Below are positions 26,638 to 36,283 of a stretch of 64,000 nucleotides of DNA, piece by piece. Numbering within the stretch: the stretch's first letter is position 1; the number at the start of each line of letters is the position of its first letter. The notes under the pieces were generated by a model. That model worked only from the letters and a program-made list of their open reading frames with translations, was not told the origin of the DNA and made no database searches. A program made the translations under genes and the position numbers. This DNA comes from JAHEKD01 sp965215945 (lineage in GTDB: Bacteria > Pseudomonadota > Gammaproteobacteria > Arenicellales > JAHEKD01): the NCBI GenBank assembly GCA_965215945.1, contig CBDCFC010000031.1, forward strand, positions 1 through 64,000, in the 5' to 3' direction.

Positions 26638-27036
26638 ATGATTAGTGGAAGATGTTTATGCGGAAAAGTGAGCTATCAATACGATGGTGGTATTGAAGAA
26701 ATCGCCATCTGCCACTGCTCACAATGCAGGAAAGCTCAAGGCAGTGCTTTTGCAACAAACAGCCCGATTGAAACTGATAAATTAAAATTCACAGGCCAAC
26801 AATACACTCAAGAATATCAAAGCAGCGAGAATAAAATCAGGGCTTTCTGTAAAATTTGCGGAAGCCCGCTTTATAGCACAAGAAAGGATATCCCTGATAT
26901 CAGACGTTTGCGTTTAGGTACAATTGAAACACAATTCACGTGCAATAATAAATATCACATATTCTCCGCATCAAAAGCTTCGTGGTATGAAATCACTGAT
27001 GATGCGCCTCAATTTGAGAAGCATAAAAACAAATAA
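26638..27036 (+). CDS. GFA-family (CENP-V/Gfa-like) zinc protein
   Basis: 132 residues. Zinc-binding cysteines in GRCLCGKVSYQYDG, ICHCSQCRKAQGSAFATN and FCKICGSPLYS. The family includes glutathione-dependent formaldehyde-activating enzyme and proteins of unknown role. It starts 18 bases after attC-like site G, as a cassette gene would, but no attC follows it. Either the last cassette is truncated or it is the flanking chromosome. Confidence 0.88.
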   Translation: MISGRCLCGKVSYQYDGGIEEIAICHCSQCRKAQGSAFATNSPIETDKLKFTGQQYTQEYQSSENKIRAFCKICGSPLYSTRKDIPDIRRLRLGTIETQFTCNNKYHIFSASKASWYEITDDAPQFEKHKNK

Positions 27037-27083
27037 CACTCTACTCCAAGTTTTACTAGCACCTCAGACTATACAAAAACTCA

Positions 27084-27783
27084 TCACCTGCTCGTGCAAT
27101 GCTGACACAGATCATCCAGTGGGCAGCGCTGGCAATCTGGCACGCTGTGGTGACAGATTGTTTGACCAAGCGTTTTAATTAGCTGGTGATGTTCATCGAT
27201 ATCTGAAGCCGACCATTCGGGCGGCAGAAGTGGCATTATTTCCTCCATAGGCCTGTTCATAAGTCGAGCCTTTACGGACAAGCCCTATACAGCTGATAAC
27301 ACGTAAGTGGTGCGTGTCGATCACTAGCGCCGGCTTGTTTAAGGTGCTGAAGTTTAGTGTCGCTGCTGATGCTTTGCGGCCAACCCCTGGTAACCGTTCA
27401 AGCCAGGCAAGGGCTTCATCGACGGTCAGACTATCCAGCCAATCCAGCGTCAGCTCACCGCAGGTTTCAGCAATTTGTTCGAGTGCTTGCTTTAATCTCA
27501 GGGCCTTATCTTCTGGATAAGTTACTCTACTGATAGCATTTTCTATCTCGGCAATCGGTGCATCACGCAGATCGTCCCAACTAGCAAAACGCCTTTGCAA
27601 TTCCTTGAAAACAGACCAGTAAACTTCACCTTGGGTTCTTCCGCTAATAATACCCATCACCAGTTGACCAACTGGATCAAGGGTTGGAGAAGACTGCTGC
27701 GGCAAACCAAAATGTTGTCGAAGTCTTCGATGAATTTCGACCAGCTTTTCAGGACGGTCATCAAAATTAAACGTGAATTGCAT
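27084..27783 (-). CDS. Endonuclease III-like DNA glycosylase (one frame break)
   Basis: Helix-hairpin-helix glycosylase with FeS cluster. LERLPGVGRKASAATLNF holds the HhH and catalytic Lys, and ALVIDTHHLRV the catalytic Asp. The first frame ends near 27193, and the cluster cysteines are in the next frame: ICHHSVPDCQRCPLDDLC (C-x6-C-x2-C-x5-C). One surplus G near 27247 explains the break (QAY then EEIMPLLPPEW). Joined length is about 232 residues. It is distinct from classical Nth at the N-terminus (FTFNFDDRPEKLVEIHRRL), so it belongs to a side branch of the family. Confidence 0.85.
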
Positions 27784-27978
27784 AGTGACTAAATACTGCG
27801 CCGGGCTGTGTAGTAAGTCAAGAAGACTGAAACACCACCAAACCTAACGAGATTTGAGTCGAAGTTGGTGTTGTTCATTCAGTGAATATAAAACCATGAG
27901 GTACGACACAAACATTTGATTTTATGGTCTAATGAAAAGTCAGTTTTCTGACTGTATTAAACAAAATGAGATAGCCAT

Positions 27979-28266
27979 ATGTTTATAGTATTACTAAAAT
28001 TTTCTGACAATAAATCACAGGCCGGTGAGTTTATGCAGGGCCATAATGAATGGCTAAAGCGAGGTTTTGATGACGGTGTTTTTCTGCTGGCGGGCAGTCT
28101 TCAACCTGGTTTAGGGGGAGGTATTATGGCGAATAATACTTCGCTTGAGGAGCTGGAAGGCAGGGTAAAAGATGATCCGTTTGTGGCCGAAAATGTTGTC
28201 AGCGCCGAAATTATTGAGATTACACCGGCAAAAACCGATCAGCGGCTTGATTTTTTACTCGATTAA
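27979..28266 (+). CDS. YciI-like protein
   Basis: 95 residues. MFIVLLKFSDNKSQAGEFMQ GHNEWLKRGFDDGVFLLAGS shows the ferredoxin-like YciI fold with the conserved H in GHNEWL and the Asp in the second helix. The biochemical role of most YciI proteins is unknown. The 195 bases upstream, shared with the divergent glycosylase gene, should contain both promoters. Confidence 0.85.
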   Translation: MFIVLLKFSDNKSQAGEFMQGHNEWLKRGFDDGVFLLAGSLQPGLGGGIMANNTSLEELEGRVKDDPFVAENVVSAEIIEITPAKTDQRLDFLLD

Positions 28267-28278
28267 AAGCGTGTCACT

Positions 28279-29091
28279 TTAAGAAACCACGGTAAGCTGG
28301 CTACCAACACTGACCTGCGAAGATTCATCCAACGGAATGAGATGCACTCCAAACAACACACCGCTTCTGTCAGGATCGTAACGAAATCTCGCTAATGTTT
28401 TTAACGGTTCTCCATCGGCTCTGACCTCGGTCGAGTTCGGATCTATGGTTGTCAGAACACATCGCTTGCACGCCCGGGCAATCCTGAATTGCAATTTGCC
28501 GATGCTAATACGCTTCCAGGTGTCTTCTTCAAATGCACTTGTGCCTTTAACAACAATGTTGGGCCGAAAGTTTTTCATTGTCACCGGGACATCCAAGCGG
28601 GCATTTAATTCGGCCAGTGATGCCTCACCGATTAACAAAAGCGGGTTTTCATCGGCAAAACTGATCACATCTCCCTCAAGCCCGCCTACTTTCGGTTCAA
28701 CATCCCTGGTATCTTCATCTCGCATATACACTAACCGACACTGCGTTTGCAGATAATCAGAAAACCATTGATCCGCCTGTGCCGAAACCAGCGTTGCCGG
28801 GCAGTTGGTTGACCAGATATCAACCGTTGTTTTGGGGTTAGTTTTGTCTGGCACAGCTAACTCGATGTTTTTGCCATCAGCAGTTGTAAACATGATGCCG
28901 TTGTCGATGAGTTGGGATTCGACTTTTAGTAATGACGGACATTCCCTTGCAGTAAGGGCGATGCCATCGCTGTCAATCAGCATCCAGTGGCGATCATTCT
29001 CAAGCCCACGTTTACTGGCTACTGATTGTTGCAAGTCAATAGGTGCGGCTGATTTCAACGGATAAATGCTTATTTGGCTGACTGTTATCAT
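28279..29091 (-). CDS. MOSC-domain protein (YcbX-like, without ferredoxin domain)
   Basis: 270 residues. The N-terminal MOSC_N barrel has VSQISIYPLKSAAPIDLQQS and GLENDRHWMLID. The MOSC domain has NFRPNIVVKGTSAFEED and the cofactor-region Cys in RACKRCVLTTIDPNS, then LARFRYDPDRSGVLFGVHL. It should carry molybdenum cofactor and reduce N-hydroxylated compounds, as YcbX does. It lacks the C-terminal 2Fe-2S domain of E. coli YcbX, so it needs an external electron donor. Confidence 0.88.
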   Translation of the reverse strand: MITVSQISIYPLKSAAPIDLQQSVASKRGLENDRHWMLIDSDGIALTARECPSLLKVESQLIDNGIMFTTADGKNIELAVPDKTNPKTTVDIWSTNCPATLVSAQADQWFSDYLQTQCRLVYMRDEDTRDVEPKVGGLEGDVISFADENPLLLIGEASLAELNARLDVPVTMKNFRPNIVVKGTSAFEEDTWKRISIGKLQFRIARACKRCVLTTIDPNSTEVRADGEPLKTLARFRYDPDRSGVLFGVHLIPLDESSQVSVGSQLTVVS

Positions 29092-29133
29092 TAGAATTTT
29101 TTCTTGAAAAAACGAAAGATAACATAAAATTTA

Positions 29134-29161
29134 AATCATATAAAGAATTCTTTATATGATT
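29134..29161. promoter_or_regulatory. 28-bp perfect palindrome upstream of the MOSC gene
   Basis: Half-site AATCATATAAAGAA followed without spacer by its exact complement. It lies 43 bases upstream of the MOSC start and 45 bases after the yghU stop, both on the minus strand. There is no T-tract directly after it, so an operator is more likely than a terminator. Confidence 0.5.
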
Positions 29162-29205
29162 CTCTTAACTGATATTTGATAACGAAAAAAATTTAATTGT
29201 CGGAG

Positions 29206-30075
29206 TTAATCAGAAGCTGTTGGTTCCAGCTTATCTTGAGTTTTTGTCTCAAAATCACTGGCATTATGGCGTTCGTGCAGTTGTTCTTCCGGTTCACCCC
29301 AGGTTCTGTTAACCATTCTTCCGCGCTGCACGGCCGGTCGCTTCTGAATCAGTTTTGCCCAACGGTTGAGATTTTTATAAGATGCCGCATCAAGAAATTC
29401 AGCCGCATCATAAAGCGTATTGAACGTCAGCACTCCGTACCACGGCCAGATCGCGATATCGGCTATCGTGTATTCATCGCCGCTAATATATTCATTATCC
29501 GCCAACTGGCGATCCAGCACATCCATCTGCCGTTTAACTTCCATGGTATATCGATCAATTGGATATTCCCATTTTTCCGGCGCATAAGCGTAAAAGTGCC
29601 CAAAACCACCCCCCAGATAAGGCGCACTGCCCATCTGCCAGAACAGCCAGGAAAGACACTCAGCCCTTTGAGCTGGATCAGCAGGAATCAGGCTGGAAAA
29701 CTTTTCCGCCAAATAAAGCAGAATAGACCCCGATTCGAAAACACGAGTCGCTGGATTAATACTGTGATCCATTAATGCCGGGATTTTTGAGTTGGGATTA
29801 ACCGCAACAAAACCGCTGCTAAACTGATCTCCATCGCCGATTTTAATTAAATGTGCATCGTACTCAGCACCTTTATGCCCCAATGCTAATAATTCTTCCA
29901 GCATAACAGTAACCTTGACTCCATTGGGAGTGGCTAATGAATAAAGCTGCAAAGGATACTTGCCAATGGGCAATTCTTTCTCGTGCGTGGCGCCAGCAAT
30001 GGGCCGATTCGTGCTGGCCCATTCACCGCCGTTTTCAGCATCCCATTTCCAAACTTTAGGGGGAGTGTAACTCAT
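29206..30075 (-). CDS. yghU: Glutathione S-transferase YghU-like
   Basis: 289 residues, same length as E. coli YghU. PLQLYSLATPNGVKVTVMLE ELLALG, GDGDQFSSGFVAVNPNSKIPAL and VFESGSILLYLAEKF form the thioredoxin-like domain with the glutathione site. GGGFGHFYAYAPEKWEYPID is specific to the YghU/nu-class branch. The C-terminal LHERHNASDFETKTQDK is conserved. The family has disulfide-bond reductase activity and binds two glutathiones. Confidence 0.95.
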   Translation of the reverse strand: MSYTPPKVWKWDAENGGEWASTNRPIAGATHEKELPIGKYPLQLYSLATPNGVKVTVMLEELLALGHKGAEYDAHLIKIGDGDQFSSGFVAVNPNSKIPALMDHSINPATRVFESGSILLYLAEKFSSLIPADPAQRAECLSWLFWQMGSAPYLGGGFGHFYAYAPEKWEYPIDRYTMEVKRQMDVLDRQLADNEYISGDEYTIADIAIWPWYGVLTFNTLYDAAEFLDAASYKNLNRWAKLIQKRPAVQRGRMVNRTWGEPEEQLHERHNASDFETKTQDKLEPTASD

Positions 30076-30135
30076 AAGAGCTCCTTTATTTCTAGTGCCG
30101 TGGATTTAAAAAATATTAGGTTAAAACTCAAAACT

Positions 30136-31281
30136 TCAAACCAGATGTTGCGATAATTTTGTGATAGTAGAACAGCGCAATTGTTCCAATAATTGTTTTA
30201 ACTCCCCATTAAGTATAAAACTGGTGTGATCTGCGCCTGAGTAACCGAATGCAGCAACACCATACATAAAAGCTCGGCCGGCAAACACCATTTGTGCGCC
30301 ACTGGCAATATAGCGGCCGACATCGACACCTGATTCAACGCCGCTATCCGCCATGATAACCACTCTATCATTAACTTCATCAGCAATGGCTTTAATCGCT
30401 TGTGCAGGACATAATGCCGCGTCAAGTTGGCGTCCTCCGTGATTAGAAACAATAATTCCATCAGCGCCAGCTTCAACGGCCATAGATGCATCTTCAACAC
30501 TCATTATTCCTTTAACAATTAGATTGCCTTGCCATTCATCACGAATCTGCCTCAACACATTTTGGTCAACAACCTCCCGCAAAGCATGCCGAACCTGCTG
30601 TGCAGTTTCTTTCATCCTGAGCTGCTCTGAAATATACGGCTTCAATGTAGCGAATTCCGGCAAGCCGTTGCTCAACGTTGCAATTGACCAAGCCGGATGC
30701 AAAGCCGATTGAACTACGCTTTTGAGCGTTATCTTAGGTGGAATACCCAGTCCATTCTTGATATCACAGGGGCGCCAACTCAAACTTGGCACGTCAATTG
30801 TAACTACCAGATTTTTGCAACCGACATCTTTGCAACGCTTCAAAATGTCACTACGCATAGACCGATCTTTAGGTGGATAAAGCTGAAACCAGAAATTATC
30901 TTTAGCTAATTCTGCTGCTTTTTCAATAGAGGTGGTCGAAACGCTACTGAGAATAAACGGAATATTATGCTCATGAGCTGTACGAGCCTGGAATTCAGAC
31001 GCCCTGGGCCAAACGATTCCGCTTAAACCAATCGGTGCAACACCAAAAGGTGCTGCATACTTTCGACCAAAAATCTCCGTTGATAAATCAATGTCAGAGC
31101 AACTCTTGAGATAATTAGGCTTTAAATAAATTTGATCTAGCTGGACACGGTTATTGCGAACTGCAATGTCATTATTACAACCCCCTGCTAAATATTCATA
31201 GGAAAAACCAGGTAAGCGTACTTTTGCCCTGCGTTTTAAATCGGCTATTGATGCCGCTTTGCGCAACTGCGACTCGATCAT
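30136..31281 (-). CDS. FMN-dependent alpha-hydroxyacid oxidase/dehydrogenase
   Basis: 381 residues of the L-lactate dehydrogenase/glycolate oxidase family. FMN and substrate residues sit in APFGVAPIGLSGIVWP, WFQLYPPKDRS, LVVTIDVPSLSWRP, and the active-site His and Arg in VSNHGGRQLDAALCP. RVVIMADSGVESGVDVGRYI closes the barrel. It oxidises a 2-hydroxyacid to a 2-oxoacid. Next to a sulfopyruvate-decarboxylase-like enzyme, sulfolactate is a reasonable substrate guess, but that is inference. It follows the alcohol dehydrogenase by 6 bases in one operon. Confidence 0.9.
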   Translation of the reverse strand: MIESQLRKAASIADLKRRAKVRLPGFSYEYLAGGCNNDIAVRNNRVQLDQIYLKPNYLKSCSDIDLSTEIFGRKYAAPFGVAPIGLSGIVWPRASEFQARTAHEHNIPFILSSVSTTSIEKAAELAKDNFWFQLYPPKDRSMRSDILKRCKDVGCKNLVVTIDVPSLSWRPCDIKNGLGIPPKITLKSVVQSALHPAWSIATLSNGLPEFATLKPYISEQLRMKETAQQVRHALREVVDQNVLRQIRDEWQGNLIVKGIMSVEDASMAVEAGADGIIVSNHGGRQLDAALCPAQAIKAIADEVNDRVVIMADSGVESGVDVGRYIASGAQMVFAGRAFMYGVAAFGYSGADHTSFILNGELKQLLEQLRCSTITKLSQHLV

Positions 31282-31287
31282 CTTCCT

Positions 31288-32274
31288 TCAAGGATACAAC
31301 AAAACCTTAGGGGCATTCATTGTACCTGAATTTATGGACTGAAAAAGCTCAGGGCCTTGTTCAAGTGAATAGGCTTGGGTCCAATTCAGATCACCAAGCT
31401 TATGTTGATTAATAGCTGTAACTGTATTCTCAAAATCTTGCTGTGTGTAGGTATAAGAGCCGATAAAACTAATATCTTGCAGCGTCATTCGCCGCACATC
31501 CAGGCCAACTTCGCCACCCGCCAAACCGACATTAACTATGACACCACCTGGTTTTATTGTTGCCGTAGCCATTTTTTGAGTCTGCGTTCCACCATAGGCA
31601 TCAAAGATGACATCAAACTCCATATCAGAAAATTCTTTGGGATGATTAACTTCGAATTCCCCGGCATTATGTAAAATCTGATGACGCAGTTGATTAGTTT
31701 CTGCAATCGAAATACTAGCGCTGCCAAAATGATGACTTACCAACGCACAAGCCAACCCAATCGCTCCCCCGCCTAAAATTAAAACATCGGGTTCTGAAAA
31801 GTTTAAATCAGATTTCTGCTTCGCCAATTCAACTGCGTGCCAGGCAACCGCCATAGGCTCGGTCAACGCCGCCTGTTCGAAACTGATATCATCATTTAAC
31901 TCAACAAGATTACATACAGGTATTGAGATATATTGTGCAAAACCACCCTGCCTGGGAGGCATAGAAATGATTTGCCTGTCGCGACAAAGATTTGTCTGCC
32001 CTGTCTTGCAGAATTCACAATCCATACAGCTAACCAGGGGGTTTACCGTCACACGTTGACCTGGATTTTTACCGCTGGCTGTTTCGCCGGCGATTTCATG
32101 ACCTAAAATCAAAGGCGCCGGACGGCGCTCGTCATGGCCTTTCCAGGCATGCATGTCGGAACCACAAATTCCAACACAACCTACTTTGACTAAAACTTCA
32201 TCGCTGCCAATTTCAGGCTCAGGCACATCCTGCAAAGTAAGCTGTTCGACACCTGTATAAACCAGCGCCTTCAT
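31288..32274 (-). CDS. Zinc-dependent alcohol dehydrogenase (MDR family)
   Basis: 328 residues. The catalytic zinc site is GICGSDMHAWKG and LILGHEIAGE, the structural zinc Cys set CMDCEFCKTGQTNLC, and the Rossmann motif DVLILGGGAIGLACALV. It resembles threonine/sorbitol dehydrogenases. It probably oxidises a secondary alcohol or polyol using NAD(P). It overlaps the SDR gene upstream by 4 bases and belongs to the same operon. Confidence 0.92.
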   Translation of the reverse strand: MKALVYTGVEQLTLQDVPEPEIGSDEVLVKVGCVGICGSDMHAWKGHDERRPAPLILGHEIAGETASGKNPGQRVTVNPLVSCMDCEFCKTGQTNLCRDRQIISMPPRQGGFAQYISIPVCNLVELNDDISFEQAALTEPMAVAWHAVELAKQKSDLNFSEPDVLILGGGAIGLACALVSHHFGSASISIAETNQLRHQILHNAGEFEVNHPKEFSDMEFDVIFDAYGGTQTQKMATATIKPGGVIVNVGLAGGEVGLDVRRMTLQDISFIGSYTYTQQDFENTVTAINQHKLGDLNWTQAYSLEQGPELFQSINSGTMNAPKVLLYP

Positions 32275-33044
32275 TTAGCCAGATACCCGCCATCCACAGC
32301 AATAATTTGTCCAGTGACATATGCTGAGGCTCTGGAGGCTAGAAATATGGCTGTACCATCCAGATCATTCATTTGACCATTGCGGCCAATTGCCGTCGCT
32401 TGGGCATGATTGTCGCTTAACTGTTGATCTTTAAAAACAGCAGCCGTTAGTTCAGTTGGAAAGAACCCCGGGGCAATCGCATTGGCGGTAATTCCATATT
32501 TCGACCAGGCTTCAGCCATCGCTCGAGTGAGTTGAGCAATGCCTCCTTTGGAAGCACCATAGGCAATACCGTTTTTAAATGCGCGGAATGATTGCAGTGA
32601 GGCAATATTAATAATATTTCCCTGTCTTTTTTCTTTCATAGCCGGCACTAAAGCCTGGGCCAAAAAGAAAGGCACCGATAAATTTAACTTTAGTGTCTTT
32701 TCCCAATCTTCTTGAGTTACGTCCTTAGCAGATTGGCGTAGATTAAGGCCTGCTGCGTTGACAAGAATATCCGGCAGACCAAACGGCTCAGCAACTTCAC
32801 TTGCCAATTTTTGAAAATCGGTCTGGGTTAATAAATCAACCCGACAAGCGCTTGCTTGACCACCATCAGTTTGAATTACATCAACAAGTTCGGTGAGTTG
32901 CTGTTCTCGTCTTGCTATTACAACAACTTTCGCACCTGCCCTGGAAAAAACTTGAGCCAGATGCTTTCCAATTCCAGACGAAGCGCCTGTCACCAAAGCA
33001 ACTTTATCTTCGAGTGAAAAAAGTTGTTGCACGAAATCTGACAT
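32271..33044 (-). CDS. Short-chain dehydrogenase/reductase
   Basis: 257 residues. NAD(P) motif VTGASSGIGKHLA, NAAG in ILVNAAGLNLRQ, catalytic Ser in INIASLQS and YGASKGG with the Tyr and Lys. C-terminal YVTGQIIAVDGGYLAK. It is similar to gluconate 5-dehydrogenases. The substrate is unknown. Coupled to the Zn-dehydrogenase. Confidence 0.93.
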   Translation of the reverse strand: MSDFVQQLFSLEDKVALVTGASSGIGKHLAQVFSRAGAKVVVIARREQQLTELVDVIQTDGGQASACRVDLLTQTDFQKLASEVAEPFGLPDILVNAAGLNLRQSAKDVTQEDWEKTLKLNLSVPFFLAQALVPAMKEKRQGNIINIASLQSFRAFKNGIAYGASKGGIAQLTRAMAEAWSKYGITANAIAPGFFPTELTAAVFKDQQLSDNHAQATAIGRNGQMNDLDGTAIFLASRASAYVTGQIIAVDGGYLAK

Positions 33045-33072
33045 TATCTAAATTGCAGGATTACTGTAGAAA

Positions 33073-34203
33073 TTAATTGCTAATTGCCTGCATAAATCTA
33101 TTTTTAATTTCAATTGCTTTAAGTGGAATTTCAATGCCCGTCTTGTCATTGCCTGCCTGAATAAAAAAGTGAATGAATGATTTTTTAGCTGAAATATCCT
33201 GCACCAACTCATCGGCTTGATCTGAAAATCCAGTGCTATCTAAACCCAATGCATTTACGACTGCGGTTAAGTTCATACCCGAAGAGCTTAATGTTGGTTG
33301 ATTCCCTGTCGAACCCCAACTACCATTGTCGAGACAAATAACAGATAATTTATCCGGTTTAAAACTTGCCAAATCAAACAACTGGTTGGGGTTAAAAAAG
33401 AACGAGCCATCACCGTCGATAACATAAACATGGCGATCACTAATTTCCTCCGCAAGGCCAATTCCAACTTCTGTAGCAGAACCTAATGCGCCCAGCATAT
33501 AAAAATTTTCCGCTCTGTCTTTACTGTTATAAACTTCTTTAGAGGGAAAACCGATTTGAGAAATAACAATGTCATTTTTGCTGATTGACTGCATGATGAC
33601 ATCAATCGCCTTTTTACGATTCAAATCAGGTTGACCTTGATATGCCTGGGCGTCAACACTAATAGAGTTTAAAACCGGAGACCCGAACTGATGATAATCA
33701 GGCGTATTTTCTTCCCACACTTCAGGTGAAAGCAGATAAACTTTAACTTTGTTTTGGGCGAAACAATCGGCAACATCCTTTTCAATATTTTCAAGATCAG
33801 CACTGGATTTTAAAATCATGTACTCAACATCAATAGCTTTTAATAATACTTCCACCTTGCCACCAAAAATGATCTGCGCTTCTATCGGCTCTTTATAATA
33901 ACCACGCCAGGAAACAAAAATAGGCAGTGCTTCCTGATAGAGCTTTTGCATGGTGTAAAGTTCGGTAATCAAATTACCAAGACCAGTGTTCTGGATAAAC
34001 ATCGCCGAACGTTTGCCCGCCAGCGAACGACCGAAACACAGACCCAGTCCCACGGATTCTTTAGTAATATCCAACACGCTTATGGTTTCAGGTACATGTT
34101 TCATAACTGTGTTGAGTTTATTGCAAGGCATGTAGGCAACCTTATCAACTTCACTATCAAGCAAAGCTTGCCAGATTTTTTCAGAATTATTCATTTGATG
34201 CAT
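33073..34203 (-). CDS. Sulfopyruvate/phosphonopyruvate decarboxylase-like TPP enzyme (ComDE fusion)
   Basis: 376 residues, a fusion of the alpha (ComD) and beta (ComE) halves. The N-terminal half has VAYMPCNKLN and TKESVGLGLCFGRSLAGKR with the cofactor-activating Glu, and MFIQNTGLGNLITEL. The C-terminal half has the TPP/Mg motif VIDGDGSFFFNPNQL ... NGSWGSTG. Such enzymes decarboxylate sulfopyruvate to sulfoacetaldehyde or phosphonopyruvate to phosphonoacetaldehyde. No PEP mutase or phosphonatase is nearby, so a sulfonate or another 2-oxoacid is preferred. It lies between the SDR and the TRAP transporter genes, same strand. Confidence 0.8.
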   Translation of the reverse strand: MHQMNNSEKIWQALLDSEVDKVAYMPCNKLNTVMKHVPETISVLDITKESVGLGLCFGRSLAGKRSAMFIQNTGLGNLITELYTMQKLYQEALPIFVSWRGYYKEPIEAQIIFGGKVEVLLKAIDVEYMILKSSADLENIEKDVADCFAQNKVKVYLLSPEVWEENTPDYHQFGSPVLNSISVDAQAYQGQPDLNRKKAIDVIMQSISKNDIVISQIGFPSKEVYNSKDRAENFYMLGALGSATEVGIGLAEEISDRHVYVIDGDGSFFFNPNQLFDLASFKPDKLSVICLDNGSWGSTGNQPTLSSSGMNLTAVVNALGLDSTGFSDQADELVQDISAKKSFIHFFIQAGNDKTGIEIPLKAIEIKNRFMQAISN

Positions 34204-34296
34204 TTCTCTATTGATATATTCCCAACAACCGTTGTCTTAGTCTAGTTGCTGAATCTTCGACCTCTAATAGCCCTTAAAGAGCCTTTGTTAAGCTTA

Positions 34297-35621
34297 TCAC
34301 TTGGTGCCGTAAATAACTTCCGGCAACCATAAAGCAATTTGAGGAAAAATTAAGATTAAAATCAAGCCGATAGCCTGAATCACCATGAATTGCATCATGC
34401 CGATATAAATGTCTTTTAAATCCCATTCCGGGACCACACCCTTAAGAAAATAGGCGGACAACGCAACCGGTGGCGACAGCCAAGCCGTTTGTAAATTTAC
34501 CGCAACCAGAATTCCAAACCAGACCAGGTTGATCTCAAGCTTAACCAATAGAGGGATGATAATCGGAACGATGATCAGAATAATTGGCACCCATTCCAAC
34601 GGCCAACCCAACAGGAAAATAACTACCATAACAATGATTAGCAACATGGTAGGTGATAGATCTGAGGCCAGTAAAAAGTCGGTCAACATGGTCGGTGTCC
34701 CCAGCCTGGAAAATACCGCTCCAAAAAAGTTGGACGCAGCAACCAAAAACAGGATTAACACGGATATTTCCAGCGTTTTAATCAAGGCTTCCTTGAAGCG
34801 CGTAAAGGTCATTTTGCGATAAGCAATCGTTAACAGTAACGCTCCTACTGCTCCGCATCCTGCTCCTTCAGTCGGCGTTGCCCAACCGAATAAAATTGAG
34901 CCCAATGCAAATGCAACCAGCATAGAAGGCGGAACCAGTCCAAGGAAAAATTCACGGGCGACGACTTTATAATCGTTGGGTCGATCTTCTTCGGGCAACG
35001 GCGGACCCAGAGCAGGATTTAACCAGCATCGCAGCAATGCATACCCCGTATACATAAAGGCCAACATGAGGCCTGGAATAATCGCTGCAGCAAATAAGTC
35101 TGTGACCGGAACCTCGAGCACCGGCCCCATTACAACCAGCATGATAGATGGGGGAATTAATATGCCTAGAGTACCACCAGCGGTTATCGTGCCTGCTGCC
35201 AATTTGACATCGTAGCCGGAGCGATTCATGGTTTTGGCTGCCATGATGCCTAGAATCGTTACCGAGGCACCAACGATTCCAGTTGCCGCAGCGAATATTG
35301 TTGAGACAAACAACACAGCAATATAAAGTGCACCCTTGGTTCGGGACAACATTAATTGGACAGCACTGAATAGCCGTTCCATTAACCCCGCCTGTTCCAT
35401 CATAATGCCCATAAACACAAATAACGGCACTGCTGCCAGGGTTTGTTCCAGCATCACATTATTGAACTGCAAGGTCATGAGGTAAAACACCAATTTGGTG
35501 CCAAATCCCAAGCGCCAAACACAATGCCCAGAAATATCAGGGTAAAGGAAATAGGGAAACCGATAAAGATCGCAAACAACAGTACCGCGATCATCAATAC
35601 CCCAATTATTTCAGGAGTCAT
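34297..35621 (-). CDS. dctM: TRAP transporter large permease DctM (one frame break)
   Basis: About 441 residues after joining. The ATG at 35621 with GGAAAG before it gives MTPEIIGVLMIAVLLFAIFI GFPISFTL. Near 35513 one G is lacking (TGGGA where TGGGGA is expected), and the frame continues GFGTKLVFYLMTLQF to the stop at 34297. GILIPPSIMLVVMGP is the signature of the family and twelve helices are visible. It imports an organic acid with sodium, together with DctP and DctQ. The DctM/DctP type here is the one often labelled mannitol/chloroaromatic. Confidence 0.9.
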
Positions 35622-35630
35622 ACGCTTTCC

Positions 35631-36242
35631 TTATGGCCAGGCATTGTTTTTAGCGGCGTACCAGCTTTTTAGAAACTCTGAAACACCCTGAACGATCAAT
35701 AAAAATGCACCGACTGGCATGGCCGTTCGGGCAGGTGCCAATGGTGCCATCCAGGCTGTGTCCATACTACGTTCCCAGGTTTCCCAAGCACTATATGCAT
35801 ATTCAAAAGACACCAGGAAAAAGAAAATCATGGCCGGGAAAAAGAACAGGATATATAAAGCACAATCAACTATGCCCTGAGTCCGCGGTGCCCAGTTGCG
35901 ATATATAAAGTCCGCTCTGATATGGACACCTCGCATCAGCGCATAAGCGGCCCCAAACATAAACATGGCTCCACAGAGCATGCGGCTGACATCATAGGCC
36001 CAATCGGTCGGTGCTACAAATAATTTTCTGGCCACAACTTCATAAACCATGGCAAACATCATTGGCACCAGCATCCAGCAAAATATTCGACCTGCCCATT
36101 GACTGGACAGGTCGATAAAGACGATGGTTTTGCGCATCCAGGCTGGCATATCATCTGGCAAGTCACTGAGATCGCCCCCGCGACGCTCAGCAATCAGCTC
36201 ATCTGATATATCTAAATCCTCTGGGATTTCCTCTTCTGCCAT
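35631..36242 (-). CDS. dctQ: TRAP transporter small permease DctQ
   Basis: 203 residues with an acidic N-terminal 45 residues and four helices starting at IFCWMLVPMMFAMVYEVVAR KLF. WAYDVSRMLCGAMFMFGAAY is the conserved loop of the DctQ family. Located between DctP and DctM, whose start is 10 bases downstream. Confidence 0.93.
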   Translation of the reverse strand: MAEEEIPEDLDISDELIAERRGGDLSDLPDDMPAWMRKTIVFIDLSSQWAGRIFCWMLVPMMFAMVYEVVARKLFVAPTDWAYDVSRMLCGAMFMFGAAYALMRGVHIRADFIYRNWAPRTQGIVDCALYILFFFPAMIFFFLVSFEYAYSAWETWERSMDTAWMAPLAPARTAMPVGAFLLIVQGVSEFLKSWYAAKNNAWP

Positions 36243-36283
36243 TGGAAGCGTGTCTTGCTACTTAACTATTATCTAGTCTATCG

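Noticed and set aside
22315..27036. Defence island explaining the run of toxin-antitoxin genes
   Set aside because: The palindromic sites between units, single orientation and mixture of unrelated small genes fit an integron cassette array better.
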